Shown: positions 48,264 through 61,783 of the stretch, one piece after another
Position numbering within the stretch: position 1 is the stretch's first letter
How the letters are laid out: every line of letters begins with the position of its first letter
NCBI GenBank assembly: GCA_025093985.1
Contig: JACAAK010000003.1
Span: 3,906,001-3,970,000 of the forward strand
DNA from: Calvatia gigantea
Taxonomy: Eukaryota; Basidiomycota; Agaricomycetes; Agaricales; Lycoperdaceae
DNA length: 64,000 nt
Reading direction: 5' to 3'
Made by a program: the position numbers and the translations under genes
Notes under the pieces: generated by a model
What the model saw: only the letters and a program-made list of their open reading frames with translations
What the model was told of the DNA's origin: nothing
Database searches by the model: none

Positions 48264-50090
48264 ATGGCCGACGACACTGGACCACTGCGGTTGATTCCTC
48301 CATCGAACCTAACCACCTTGGAATCTTGCCGTCATTTCGTCCAGATACAGCCGCCATCTGTGATCGCAGCCCAACTTCTTCGCGATCAGTCACTCTGCAG
48401 AAAAGGCAAGGGTGTCCCAAGTCTGCTCGTTCATTGCCTCCCTCCTTCACGCGACACGGGGACTACAAGTGCTATTGCTCGCGCTCTTTGCGAGCTTGAT
48501 AATGACACCAGCAATCACAATGATTCGGGTCCGAAGCCAACTGGGACGGGAACATCTGGACCTGGAACGAGGATACCCCTGATCGTGGCGAAGATGAGAT
48601 ATACCGGTATCGTTGCGAGTATTAAAACGTATCTGGCAACTCTGGGGGACCCTAAACCTGAGGATGGAAACGAGCCGAGTATTACACAAGTAACAGAAGA
48701 AATCCCGAACCACCTCATACCAACCGAAGATGAATTTCATAACGCGATCAAAGTCCTGCGATACCTTCAGCTGCCACATATCCAACACAGCTACCGCCTG
48801 GACTCTGCGAATATAGGAGACATCGAGAAAGTTATGGCATTCATTCAATCTCAACTCGATCGTGACGAGAGCAGAAAAGCCGCAGAACGGAAACAGTGGA
48901 CAGGCGTTGGAGGACGAAGGGCCTGCTACATCTGCCGGTTCTTCATCACCTCCGCACATCCTTTATATTCTTCCCTATGCCACCCCTGCGGTGAATTTAA
49001 CCTCTCCTCCTCTGCGATCTCGTTCCCACAGAATCTGCGGCTGGAGGGGAAGACGGCGTTGGTTACTGGGGGGAGGATCAACCTCGGATTTCATACCGCT
49101 CTCCGGTTATTGAGGTGTGGATCGTCCGTCATCGTTACTAGTCGATATCCTCAAGACGCTCGGACGAATTACCTGGAGGAAACAGATTATTTGCAGTGGA
49201 AAGATAGACTGAAGATTATTGGCGCCGACTTCCGCGCAGCCAAGGACGTTTTCGATCTCGTCGCAGAAGTGAGCGTGACACTGGGAAATTGGGGTACCAG
49301 AAAGTTGGACATTCTGATCAACAACGCTGCCCAAACCCTGACCGACTCTGTCGAGAAGGAGCAAGCCAGCATTCGTAGAGAAAGGATCTTATTGGCAAAT
49401 ACGAGGGACGCCAATGCTGAAATTCTGGTTGTGGAAACACATTACGAGCCACGAGTTCGTGGAGGCCAGAATCTTCGATACATCACCAACCAGAGAACAG
49501 AACGTTTAGTTGAAGATGTTCCTCATCACGAGGACGAGAAAGTCGATTCATTGGACGTTACTACGACCTTCAAATCCTCTTGGGTCCAAGATATTTCGGA
49601 TATCCCCTATGAGGACGTCATTTCCGCACATAGCGTTAACACCTTCGTGCCTTTTATTCTTCTCAGGGAGCTCCTTCCTCTCCTGAAAGGCTCGCAAACA
49701 CATTCATCGCAAGGGGCACGACCTATCGCCTACGTCATCAATGTCTCTTCACGCGAGGGAATACCAGAACGCAAGATTGCCTCTGGCGCCAAAGCCGGGT
49801 ATCACGTCCACACCAACATGTCCAAGGCTGCTCTCAATATGCTCACAGAAACAGAAGCCACGAAGACATGGAAGAAAGATAAGATAGCTATCAATGCCGT
49901 TGATCCTGGCTATATGAGCGCAGATCCTATGTGGATGGAGATGGTTGATCGCGCGGGCCAAGAATGTCCGATGGATTGGGAAGATGGTGCAGCGAGGGTG
50001 TTGTGGCCCATAGCGAAAGGGGAGACAGAAGGCATCGCCGTCTGGGGGAAGTTCTTAAAGCATTTTGCACAAGTGGACGTCAACCGGTAA
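48264..50090 (+). CDS. Atypical short-chain dehydrogenase with N-terminal extension and CxxC pair
   Basis: Single exon of 608 residues, unusual here where most genes are split. Residues 1-210 are an unknown domain. Around 222-245 a zinc-type cysteine pair set is seen (ACYICRFF, then LCHPCGEFN). The SDR Rossmann fold follows: KTALVTGGRINLGFHTALRL (TGxxxxxG), SVIVTSRYP, LDILINNAAQTL (NNAA) and YVINVSSREG (catalytic Ser). The usual YxxxK is replaced by GYHVHTNMSKAALNML: the Lys is present, but the residue four before it is Thr rather than Tyr. NAVDPGYMS is the C-terminal cofactor loop. Substrate is unknown. A long insert (about 370-430) separates the NNAA and Ser motifs. Confidence 0.85.
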   Translation: MADDTGPLRLIPPSNLTTLESCRHFVQIQPPSVIAAQLLRDQSLCRKGKGVPSLLVHCLPPSRDTGTTSAIARALCELDNDTSNHNDSGPKPTGTGTSGPGTRIPLIVAKMRYTGIVASIKTYLATLGDPKPEDGNEPSITQVTEEIPNHLIPTEDEFHNAIKVLRYLQLPHIQHSYRLDSANIGDIEKVMAFIQSQLDRDESRKAAERKQWTGVGGRRACYICRFFITSAHPLYSSLCHPCGEFNLSSSAISFPQNLRLEGKTALVTGGRINLGFHTALRLLRCGSSVIVTSRYPQDARTNYLEETDYLQWKDRLKIIGADFRAAKDVFDLVAEVSVTLGNWGTRKLDILINNAAQTLTDSVEKEQASIRRERILLANTRDANAEILVVETHYEPRVRGGQNLRYITNQRTERLVEDVPHHEDEKVDSLDVTTTFKSSWVQDISDIPYEDVISAHSVNTFVPFILLRELLPLLKGSQTHSSQGARPIAYVINVSSREGIPERKIASGAKAGYHVHTNMSKAALNMLTETEATKTWKKDKIAINAVDPGYMSADPMWMEMVDRAGQECPMDWEDGAARVLWPIAKGETEGIAVWGKFLKHFAQVDVNR

Positions 50091-50470
50091 ATTGGCTACC
50101 ACACGACTGTGTAGTTGCGTCCAAAATGAAAAATGTATCAACCTTTAACAGTTGCAGATGGCGTAGCACCTGAACGGCGTTGATCTGTCATAGACTACAA
50201 ACTTTGTTCTCTGAATAGTGGTTCCGTCATAAGTAGGGTTGATGATTGTTGGGTCAGGAAGAAAGAAAGGACGTGAGGCGGGACTCCGACTCGAAAAAGC
50301 TACTTCATCATCTGCGAGTGCTTCCACGTTGCTAATGTCCTCTGGTTTTGTATCCTCAAAAATCTATGTAATTTCTATGTCAGAAAGATGGATAGTACGC
50401 CAGGCAAAATGTCAGCTGGGCATTCTATAGGGTAATATAAAGGTAAAGGGCCTCTTCAATCCTCTAGTAA
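50091..50470. other. Convergent 3' region, SDR and enolase
   Basis: About 380 bp between two stop codons. No gene is seen. It presumably holds both 3' UTRs. Confidence 0.5.
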
Positions 50471-52133
<1,663 letters not shown>

Positions 52134-52828
52134 GGTGAGGGCTGAGATCGGAGAGGCGAGGGATGCCCAGAGTTATCACTCAGGTTGATCTAAGTACTTT
52201 CTAGGGTTTCTCACGGACCCAGTGCTTCAAACGTCTCAGCCCGAATCTCCTTTCTAAAGTCCGTGCTTATCAGACTTGCAGAGTTCAATATCAGACATGA
52301 CGCGTCAACACGTATGTTCAATTTCAGTATTACAACCTTGGGTTGACTGCTTCCGATCAGGGAGCCAGGGTTTCCGGACAAGAAAGTGCTACAATCCCAT
52401 GCTCACCACGTCTGAGGAACCATCAGTTAGTTACAGTTGGGCGGCGACGTCGAGTAAGAAGTTCACCTTGCCCTGCATCGCACTGATGTTAACCATCATG
52501 TCCTCTCATTCCCTTCCCTTCCTTTTCTTACGGGCCTCGCCTCTCTTACCAACTGGTAGTGATTTTAGAAGCGCAGCTTTTTCCCGGTTTTTATTTTTAA
52601 CGTTCACGCTGGTATAAAAATTTGTTGCCTTGCGCTGAAATCGGACGGTTCGTCATCAGCGAACCCCAGAAACGCGGTGACAGTGCACACCTTATTTGTT
52701 TTCATTCGCAGCCCTTTCTTGGGTACGGGTGTCTCTTCCTCTTCCTCATCTGTTATCTGTTATTGTTTCTTCATCACAGACAAGTCGGGGGTAACTTACC
52801 GTTATCTGATAATTCCGATTCATCGCCT
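52134..52828. promoter_or_regulatory. Enolase promoter and NOG2 3' region
   Basis: About 700 bp without a gene. Short plus-strand frames lack support. The pyrimidine-rich portion (52720-52830) abuts the NOG2 stop. Confidence 0.5.
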
Positions 52829-54882
52829 TCAATATTCCTTTCCTTCATCACCACGCTCGTTTTCATTGTCTCCATTAATACCTTCAAATACGTCCGCCCA
52901 CTGAAGCTCTTCCTCCTCGTTAACTTCTGACCCAGAGGTAGCACCTTCCCCTTCACTCGTGCCTTGCTGCTCGACAACCTCGCTACTGATATCATCTTCC
53001 AGGGGTTTAATGTCTTCCGGTAGGAAAGCATTCTTCTGCATGATAGAGCCCAAGTTCTGTCTGACCCCTGGGACTTCAGGTTGTTCTATAACCTTCTCTT
53101 TCCCTTTTGCACTCTTCGCCGCTTTCGTTTTGGCCTTTGCCTCCACAACATCAAGTTCTTCGGGTCTCTCTGGCGGCGGGACGAAAAATGGTATTTTCCC
53201 TCTCACCCAGTCGCTCAGAATAATCTTTGCAACCGAGTCTAAGTCAGGCTCTCCCTGCTTCAACAGCCGACCCGTCTTTCGAGCCAGCTTATCAAGGAAC
53301 TCTTCCGGGTCCCATCCCTGGGTTAGGTCGTCTTTGTTCGGTAAGGGAATCCCGTACGTTCGCGACAGGTATAACGGCTTGACACGCATCATGAGAGGTG
53401 GAATATGTTCTGATGGAGTTGGCAACGCCTCAACGCGAACAACACCCTTGAGTACCGTGTCTGTCTGTGAATCGTTAGCGGCAGACGTCGGTACGACGCC
53501 AGGGCAGTCGATAAGATAGATGCGCTTGGTCAGAGTAATGTACTGCCACACCTGTAATCCATTCGTCAGTTAATGCTTCGGGAATATGTTATAGATAATT
53601 ATCGCGTACTTTCGTTTCACCCGGTACGGGCGCAACGCGGCAAACTTTGCTACTTTTGATGGTATTGATAACACTACTTTTTCCGACGTTGGGGTATCCA
53701 ATCAAGCCGACAGAGATCTGCTTCTTATCAGAGTGTAACTGTGAGAACTGGCGTAGTAATTGGATAAGCGATCCTTTGCCGAATGAGTGATTTGGGGATG
53801 CATGGAAAGCGATAGTGGGATAACGGGGAGTGAGGTGTTGAATGTAACGGGACTTGGGTCATAAAATGAGCGGGGTGTTAGGTCCTTTCATTACGCAAAA
53901 CGTACCGTGACCCAATTCGGCACTAAATCACACTTGTTGATGACCAGGACGACCTGTTTGTGTGCCTTCTCTTTCTTGACATATTTTAACACCGACTCGC
54001 AGAGTGTACCCAAGGGATCCCTTGCGTCAATGACATGTAGGATAACATCCGAGGAATCTATAACTTTATATAGTTCGCCATAGATACGTCTGGATGTGCC
54101 TTTGGCGTAGATAGGTTCGATGTAATCAGCGTGTGTTTGCGGCTCGACCACGGATGACGCCAATGGTTCTATGAAAATGAGAAGAAGGATAAAACCCTAA
54201 ACTGCGGGACACAGACCTATGACACTTGTACCGGCTTCATTTGCAGCATTCTCTGCCTCTTCAAAAGCTGCGTTACCAGTTTTTCCAAGCTCTTCAAACG
54301 AGCCGGCGTCAATTCTTGGTCGTTTTCTCTGCGCTTTCGGTCCAAATGTTTCCACAAATGGTTCTGTTTCGACTATGTGCGCACGCTAAACGAAAAGGAA
54401 AAATCAATAATTCTCTAAAAAGAAGGAGTGGTTTGATTTAGTCACCTTCCGCAAGTTAGGGTTAGCAGCGTCGTCTAGGAGGGCCATGGGCAATTTATTC
54501 CGTCGCAGAAGGACGGAGTAAGGATCATCTTTCTTCGTAGCAAGGCTCGTACGGAAATGATCGAGGGCAGTTTGCGAGATAACTCTCGTGTTGCCTGTTC
54601 ACGTTAACATTAGAGAATTATGCTTGAGATGTGAATAACAGACATACCAAACCATCTGCGATCTGGCTGCACCCTCCCGAGTTTTGTCTCATCTTCACCC
54701 TTCTGAAACGCAGCAGCCTGTATAATTTTTCCCTCCTTATCCCTCACAGGCTTTCCGCCCTTCAACATATTTAATCGGGCAACTTGTTTCGCATTGCGAT
54801 AGAAGTTTTCGCCCTTGACCTTTGCGAGAGATACGGACGATCGGCTTTTTGAGGACGACTGCCCTTTTTTTGTTGGCGCCAT
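52829..54882 (-). CDS. NOG2: Nucleolar GTPase 2 (Nog2), 60S ribosome assembly
   Basis: Circularly permuted GTPase. The N-terminus is [20 protein letters not shown], then [20 protein letters not shown] and [19 protein letters not shown], all characteristic of Nog2. G-motifs run in permuted order: [12 protein letters not shown] (G4), [28 protein letters not shown] (G1), [15 protein letters not shown] (G2) and [11 protein letters not shown] (G3). [15 protein letters not shown] closes the conserved part. The tail is acidic and ends GDEGKEY. In yeast, Nog2 docks on the pre-60S particle at the peptidyl-transferase region before export. At least five short introns are present. Confidence 0.95.
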
Positions 54883-55099
54883 TATAGCAGGAATAGTGGC
54901 CACCCAGTTCGAGGGGAGGAATGTGCAATGTACCAGAGCGAAAGTATCACAAGAAAACACTCAAAAATGTTTCAATTTCCCACGGTCAATAATCCGTGCG
55001 TTCTACATTTGGTTCTGAATAATGATCTAAGAAAGGGGCGATACGACTTTTTAAGTTGTCCACAGGCGAGAATAACGTCCTAAGAGTTAACATGCGTCA

Positions 55100-58000
55100 C
55101 TAGCTTCCGACGGCACTGCGGAGGACGAGTAATTCTTCCGCAGAAAGCCGATCCGCGACCTCGTTGAATCCAGCGGTATTTCGAGTGGCACACTCGCGCA
55201 AAAAGTCGACCAAGTGATCCTTTGCATGATATCAAAATTCCCATTCCGCCGCACGACAAAATGGGATGCCCACCTGCATATCCATTTGCGAAACAAGATC
55301 ATTCTTCAGATCCTCGTCATCGTTATCGTCAAGAATCTCATCGTTGTCAAACGCCACCCCTTTTGGACCGATCATCTCTGACAAGAACGCGAATTCATCA
55401 TCTTTGAAGCCTTGGTTGATCTTCTCCTCCTCCGTCCATTCTTCATCCTATATGGAGCTTGTAAGTACAGATAACTTATATTGGAGATGACGCGACTGTA
55501 CCCCATCATCGGATTCTACCTCGAAGGTGTTGCCTTGAGCAGTGATAGTTGCCGACTCTCCACCAGAATTGAGGTCGCGAATTATGATCTTGAGAGCCTT
55601 CACAGGGAACGGTATAGATGTAAACTCATGTGGGGCTGCAGTGGCTAAGTAAGGAGATCGGTGGGGGTATTCCTGGGGCGGAAAATACTCACTTTTCTTG
55701 GTCTTGGATCGGGTCATGATAACTGTAAATTTTCGTATGAGGTATTGTTAATGCACAAGGGGATTAAACACACCATCTCTTGTCTCAGGCTTCACGATTA
55801 GTTCACCTTTAACTGTGAGATTCCGTAGCGACGGTCTATCTGAAGTCAGGAGCTGTGTGAGACCAAGAGTACTAATCCTCGAAGACCAAAAGCCCTGGAA
55901 TGTCTCCGCATTCTCACACCAGGTTTGGACCAAGACATCCAGCCCGGAACGCCCTTCAACGTTAGTAGATTCCAAAAGGTCAAGGATTGTGTCGCGTTGG
56001 TTGTTGATCAGGAATGCGAAGGGGCAAACGAGACTCTGGGGCGGCTTCGGCACAAAAAAAATTGACATCGGGACAACAACTGACCTGAATAAAAGTAGCA
56101 GTCTTGGCAGTCCTCATTCGAGCCACCATCGCCTGAAGGAGCTGAGGGAGCACAGGCAGAATAGCTTCGCCAACTCTGCGGAATAAGTGGATAATGAGAT
56201 CCCCAATCACGAGTCCCCCCGCTTCATCCTGGCCCTCAAGCAGTTTCGCGACCAGTTTCAACACGTAGTCCAGACCATTGCGACCTTCGGAGTCTTTCCA
56301 TGATACCAGTTGCTTGCAATCCTTCCGAATGATAAGAGTGAGGCATTCAATACTGTTCTACAAGGTATGTTAATTGGGACGCGGATTCCTTGCGAACTGG
56401 GGCAACATATACCTGGATAACGTCTCGATCTTCCGCCTCTCCTAGGCACGCGAATAGGGCCGGAGCAAGGAGAGCAAAGAAGCCCTCACCCAGACCGGAT
56501 TCCGGAGCACCCCGGACAAGACTAGTGACCAGGTCAATCGCGGAACTAGTAATCCATGACTCCTCCCTCTTCGCGTTAGCAATGGCGACACTCAATGGCG
56601 GAAGTGCGTTTTTGGCGACGATTTCATAAATACCGGATGCCGATGCGCTTGCCAAGGTAGTCAGAATATCTGTGAGTATTGAAATGAAGATGGGATCTAA
56701 TAAGGGAGTTAATGGACATGACTAGAAGTTTGATAGCGTCTCCATACCTCTGTTATTCTTATGCCAAACTGCCAGAACGGCTTCAATCAATGAAATGGCA
56801 AGGTCAGATGTAACCCAACGGCCCTTGTCAACCTCGACGATAACCGATAGAGTCTCGAGGACAAGACCGAGCGTATCTTCTGACGCAGCCGGCAAGAATG
56901 GACCAAGATCTTTCGCGATTCGCGGGGCGAAGGGTGCAAGTGCAGCATCGTCACCGCTCTGGAAGAAGCTACATGTTCATGAGAGCCATACTCCGCAGGG
57001 TTCCGCATCAAATCACAATAGTACTCACTTATGGATAGCCTTGATAGCAGAGATCTTGACGGGTACGCTAGCTTCATTCGACTCAATGACGTGAATAGCA
57101 GCCTCCAAGTATTGACCCGATGATTGCAAGGGTAGTAGTTGGGCGTATTGACTGGCAAACACGAAGCCGCGACCTTGAAGGAAGGGGTGTTCTGCAATGG
57201 TGTTAACGGCCACCGAAATATGAAACCAAAATCGGGTTACACACGCGGGAGATTGAGGATAGAGGGGATCGCGTTAGTCAGAAGATATTCGACGTCAATC
57301 GGTTTCTCCCTCCCAGAGTCTTGTTCATCCTCAACACAATCGAGAACTGGCTCCGCCTGAGATCCTATAGCAGCTAGAGCAGCTTCAAGGGGCCTCCACC
57401 TGATAAAGCTATCGGCAAGCAGCTTTGGGAATACGGTGCAGATCAACACACCAGTCTGCATTTCCACTGTCACGAACTTGTTGGGAAGACTGAATGATTT
57501 GGTGGATGGCGGACGCAAAGGCACGAGTTGTCGGCGCAGGTTGCCTTTCTATCAAGACCTATTCCCTCGGTTAGGGCGGAAGAGAGCTAAGAAAGGACTG
57601 GGAGCTTACGCTCAATAAGTCAAATCCGGCTACCCTAATGCTATATGCTTGGGTTTCATCTTCTTCTTGTGCCACAAATGCGTTCGCGTTGTTTGCCCAG
57701 GTCTCTTCCTGTATATTCCTTGAGATAAGATACACGAACTCAAACAATCTCACACACATCGTCGTGAGTGATTTGGGCATAATTAAGAATTGCGAGTACA
57801 AGATCCTGGAGGCTTGAAGTCAACCATTCCTTCGCCTTGGCATGCCGCGATGATGCCGATACAAAGTCTAGGATGGGACAGACAAGTTGAGCGAGGTCGA
57901 TAGTTTCATCCTCAGACGTGCTGGGAACAGCTTCCTCGTCGGCAAGGTAAAAATGCGAGAATGTAGGATATAAGGCATGCAGATGGTGAACAGAGGCCGT

Positions 58001-59179
58001 CAAAAAATCTGTCAAAAAGGGCTGGGTGATGACTTTAGAAAACGAAGTGTAAATGGTTGACAGGGCCTACGAGGCGTAAGTTCGTATGATAGGGACACGC
58101 AAAGACTCGCTCACTTTGAAAATTTGTATCCGGACAGCGAGGCCATCCCAATTTTGTCCGTTGGAAATGTCGGATACGGGATCAATTTTTAAGAGTACTC
58201 TGAAAGCTTCTAGCCAGATAGGCAAGACGCCTTCGGTGGCCTCCTTCACCGCTTGCGGATGCTGATCCTTGACCATGAAAAGTGCCGTCACGCATTGCCG
58301 GAAGACAGAGATTGTACGAGCCCTTGTTAGAGGGGAGTGTGACTATTAGATCGTCGTTCAGCCTGCTGTGCGTCACGTTTTGAAGCTTTTGAAAGAACCT
58401 ACGTCTGTGGCTCCTAGAATGGACAGTAAAACTGGAAGGAGTTGACGAAGGACGGGTAAAATTTGATCTTCGGTGAGATCGGCTTTGATGAACTCTGTGA
58501 AAACTTGCATCGCCCCGTGAATGGAATCCGGTGAACCGGATGAAAGAAGGTTTATGAGGCCGCTAAGGATATCCGGATACTCATCAGGCCAGTCGCAGTT
58601 GGCTATAGAAGAAAGGGTGTGAGCCTGGTATGACAGTGCTTGTCAATCGTCGCATTTCAACTCAAATGATTGAGATCTAAACGAACAGAGAGGGATCGGA
58701 CGCGACGATTCGGGTCAGACAGCCCCTGGAAGATAGCTGGACGGATTTGGCTTTTGACCTGCCCGCTAATATGAACTCACAAGAGCAAGATAGTTTGTAA
58801 TAAGAACTTACTTCCGGGGGTGGAGCGGAACCTCTAAAAGTGGGGAAATACGGCGACCATCTCTCTTTCACATATTTTCGTAACGCGATGCTGGCTGAGT
58901 GTTGGCGTCATTGGTAAGACAAAAGCGCGTCGTGCGGGGATTTGGATGAGATCACATATCTGTCTTATAGAAATATCTACGTCCTGAGCAAGGACGACTT
59001 GCGCCAATTCCAAACCAGTATCTTATCACGCGTCAGTTTTCGTTTGTGGTGTCGGCACGAAAGGTCATACTAGGGTACGCGAAAGCCGCTGCAAGCTTTA
59101 GTTCAGCCTCAACGCGAGTATTGGTGTCTGGGTTGAGCGTAGCAGAAAGAATGCCAACGATTTCACTTGTCGACGCCAT
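55100..59179 (-). CDS. KAP114: Importin-9 / Kap114 nuclear import receptor
   Basis: HEAT-repeat karyopherin beta, multi-exon. It starts MASTSEIVGILSATLNPDTN with RVEAELKLAAAFAYP, the importin-9 N-terminus, then RQIASIALRKYVKERW, RVRSLSAHTLSSIANCDWPD, EYPDILSGLINLLSSG, HGAMQVFTEFIKADLTEDQI, many HEAT repeats, and near the end DEEWTEEEKINQGFKDDEF followed by an acidic run DNDDED, a hallmark of Kap114/Ipo9. The last exon reads HLVDFLRECATRNTAGFNEV and ends VLRSAVGS at TAG 55100-55102. Importin-9 carries histones H2A-H2B, TBP and ribosomal proteins to the nucleus. Exon edges in the middle were not all resolved. Confidence 0.92.
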
Positions 59180-60157
59180 GAATGAGGAAGGAAAGGTGGC
59201 GGATGCTTGCCCTCCACGTGCAAACGCGCTTGATTTATCTAACCCAGTCACAGTTGTGTCATCAATCAGTTTCAATTCTCGACATGATAATTTCCGCCTC
59301 CTGGCATGGGTGTCTTCATCTGCAAGCTTAGGATTTTTCCAGGAAAGTGTTTTCCACCGTCGCTTAACTCCATACACATTGATATTAGAATACATGTTGT
59401 GTAGGGAATGAATGCTCAGGACAAGATTGATCCGGACCAACAGAAAATGAGCGCCTGTACTGTCCGATCACCCGGGCCAGCACCTGGTCTTGTCGGTCTT
59501 TAAAGTTTCAAGCCCCAAGCTCCAATTAGCTGAAAACACCCGTGTACCATCCAAAGTATAACTTGAAACGGCCACTTATATGTAGACTATGCGCATAAAA
59601 GGAATTTGGATGCGATCGATACCGACTTCCTCGGTGACGCCGCAGGATGAGATCGAACCGTTCGGGACATACTTACTGGGTCACCTACCCCCCATGTAAA
59701 ACGGCCGCATCCGCTCCTGGACCGACGAAATACTTGGACTTTGCCTCAAAAAAAAACATTTATTAAAACTTACTAAGGAAGCCGTCATTGTGATGAATCT
59801 CCAGTTCTGACTCATTTAGTGACTGGCATAAGGCTCAACGAAAGATTTACATTCATATCCAGACGGGGCAGGTGGATTTATCACCTCTGATATGACCAAG
59901 AGGGTGCCTCAGCGGCGGACGACGAGGAAGCTCAAACGGCAAACCTTGCGACAATCGCTTTATCAATGCAACAGAACCCTGGCCTAACGACAGTCAGGGC
60001 CTACTTCATATCTATCATCTTCGGGTTCCTCTTAACGTCTGGGGAGACTGTTTAAGATTTAAAGCTGAGCACCATGCCAACAACCAGCCCGTAGTATATC
60101 CTCAATAAATAAAAGCAACTGTTGGGTACTACGATCCGCGAACCCAAAATTTCACGT
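59180..60157. other. Intergenic, no gene recognised
   Basis: About 980 bp between the importin-9 start and the stop of the next minus-strand gene. It should contain the importin-9 promoter. No open frame longer than the shadows of neighbours is convincing. Confidence 0.5.
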
Positions 60158-61783
60158 CTAGAATGACAAGTCAACACCCTCCTTCCCCAAATCCCATTCC
60201 CTGACTGATCCCCGTTTCTTGTACTCGATATCCAAAAGATTCCCTCCACTCAAACTCGTGCCAGCAATTACCTCTGATCTTTCTTTCTCCTTCCCTTTCC
60301 CTTTCTTGTCCTTTTTATCCACCAACCCCAATCGTTCTAATCTCTTCCTATCCTCCTTATCCTGCCTCCTTAGTTGAATTAGTTCGAGCATCGCGTCCCA
60401 CCCTTCAAAATCGGCATTATTAATGAGGCCAGTTGAAGGGACGGGAGGCGCTGAGTTGAGTGGTGTGACGTCCAAGCGTGGATCATAGCTCTCTTCGAAG
60501 TACTTATCCATTTTGGATGGTAGATTCGGAGGTGGCGAAGGTCCAGGAGAAAGCGGGGAGTGTGGAGAAGGGGACAAGCTTCGAGCCGCGGGAGGAATTA
60601 CGGGTGGATGGTTTAGGAATATTTAGACTTGGGTTTGGGGCTTGGGCGTGAAGAACAGCAGCGACTCCTGCTGCGATCTCGCTTGCGATCGTTGTGCAAT
60701 GGGGTATGGGAAGGCGAAGGGCCAGTACTGGCGGCTTCCTCTTTCACTTTCGGCACTGAATTACGGTCATGTCGATCATAGTCGTCTGTGTCATCTTTCC
60801 CAACCTCGTCCTCCCACGAACCACTCGAACTGTGCTTCTGTTCCTTCTTCTCGGATGTTTGTCTAGACGAATGAGACCGAGAACGATGATGGCGAGACGG
60901 CGATGATCGCTTTGTATATCTGTCTTCGTCTCTGTCTTTTTGGCGTCTTGGAGAAGCACTCCTACTTCTCCGCCGTCTCCGCCGCCTGTCTTCGGTACTT
61001 TCGTCTTCATGCTTTCTTCTACTCCGATGTCTGTCCCTATTTTCCCTGTTTTCGCCATGGCTCGATTGCCGTTCTTTGCCCTTGCTCTCTTCTCCCCCTT
61101 TCTCTCTCCTCCTTCTGCTTCTTCTCTCTTCCTCGGCCTCGTCGCCACCCTCCCGAGCGTTCTCTACATCCGGGGTTTCCCAGCTTCTAATCTTCCTTTT
61201 CCTTCTATCCTCCGCTCTGTCCACGGCCCGCCCGTTCCATCTGTCCCAACCATCCTCCTCATCACCTTCCCGTTCTTCTCTCCACGAACGCTGGGGTGAT
61301 TTTCTTGATCTCCCTCGTGCTATTCTGGCACGAACGGCTTCTTCAGCACGAGCTCTTCTCTCTCTCTTCTCCTCTTCGCGCCTCGCGCGCTTAATTTCCT
61401 CCGCGGCTTCGGCCTGCGCTTTTAATATAGCCTTATTATGGTCGTCTGTACTCCGAATTATCGACGACAGAAACCGCTTGTTCGCTCGAGGGGCATTAGA
61501 ATCTTGTCTATAAATCCCGGGCAGCAATTAGAACCAGCTAAATTAAGCAAAAGAAACGGCATGCGCACAGGTTACTCGCGATATAAGCCCTAATTCCGTG
61601 CTGGTTGTATTTCTCAGCTTTCTTCTTCGCCTCTTTAAGTATAAGTTCTGCTACGTGTCGGTCGAGATCTTCATCGGTTACAGTTGGGGATAAAGAAGTG
61701 CCCATGGATGCACGGACGAGGTTTGAGACGACAGAAGAGAGTGTGTTAGTCTTGCCATTAGCATTTGTGCTCGAAGAAGCCAT
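60158..61783 (-). CDS. Charged, RS-rich nuclear protein (NKAPD1-like motif)
   Basis: Three exons. Exon 1 (from 61783) starts MASSSTNANGK and has a helix EDLDRHVAELILKEAKKKAE. Exon 2 carries NKRFLSSIIRSTDDHNKAIL, which resembles the conserved L-x-x-I/V-I-R-x-T-D-x-H-N-K motif of the metazoan NKAPD1 N-terminus, then a long Arg/Glu/Ser-rich segment with RRRRRSRSASPRRQ. Exon 3 has a Pro/Ser linker, MDKYFEESYDPRLDV, EGWDAMLELIQLRRQDKED and ends DLGKEGVDLSF. Junctions were set by frame: I-A-N-S-N-A-P-R and K-P-N-L-S-P. Composition suggests a nuclear speckle or splicing role by analogy only. Real function unknown. Confidence 0.7.

Noticed and set aside
48447..48959. Minus-strand frame of 170 codons
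   Set aside because: It is antisense to the SDR gene, with no motifs or splice sites.
61076..61513. Plus-strand frame of 145 codons, Ser/Leu-rich
   Set aside because: It is antisense to the Arg/Glu-rich exon of the RS-type protein. Composition mirrors that exon and no domain is present.
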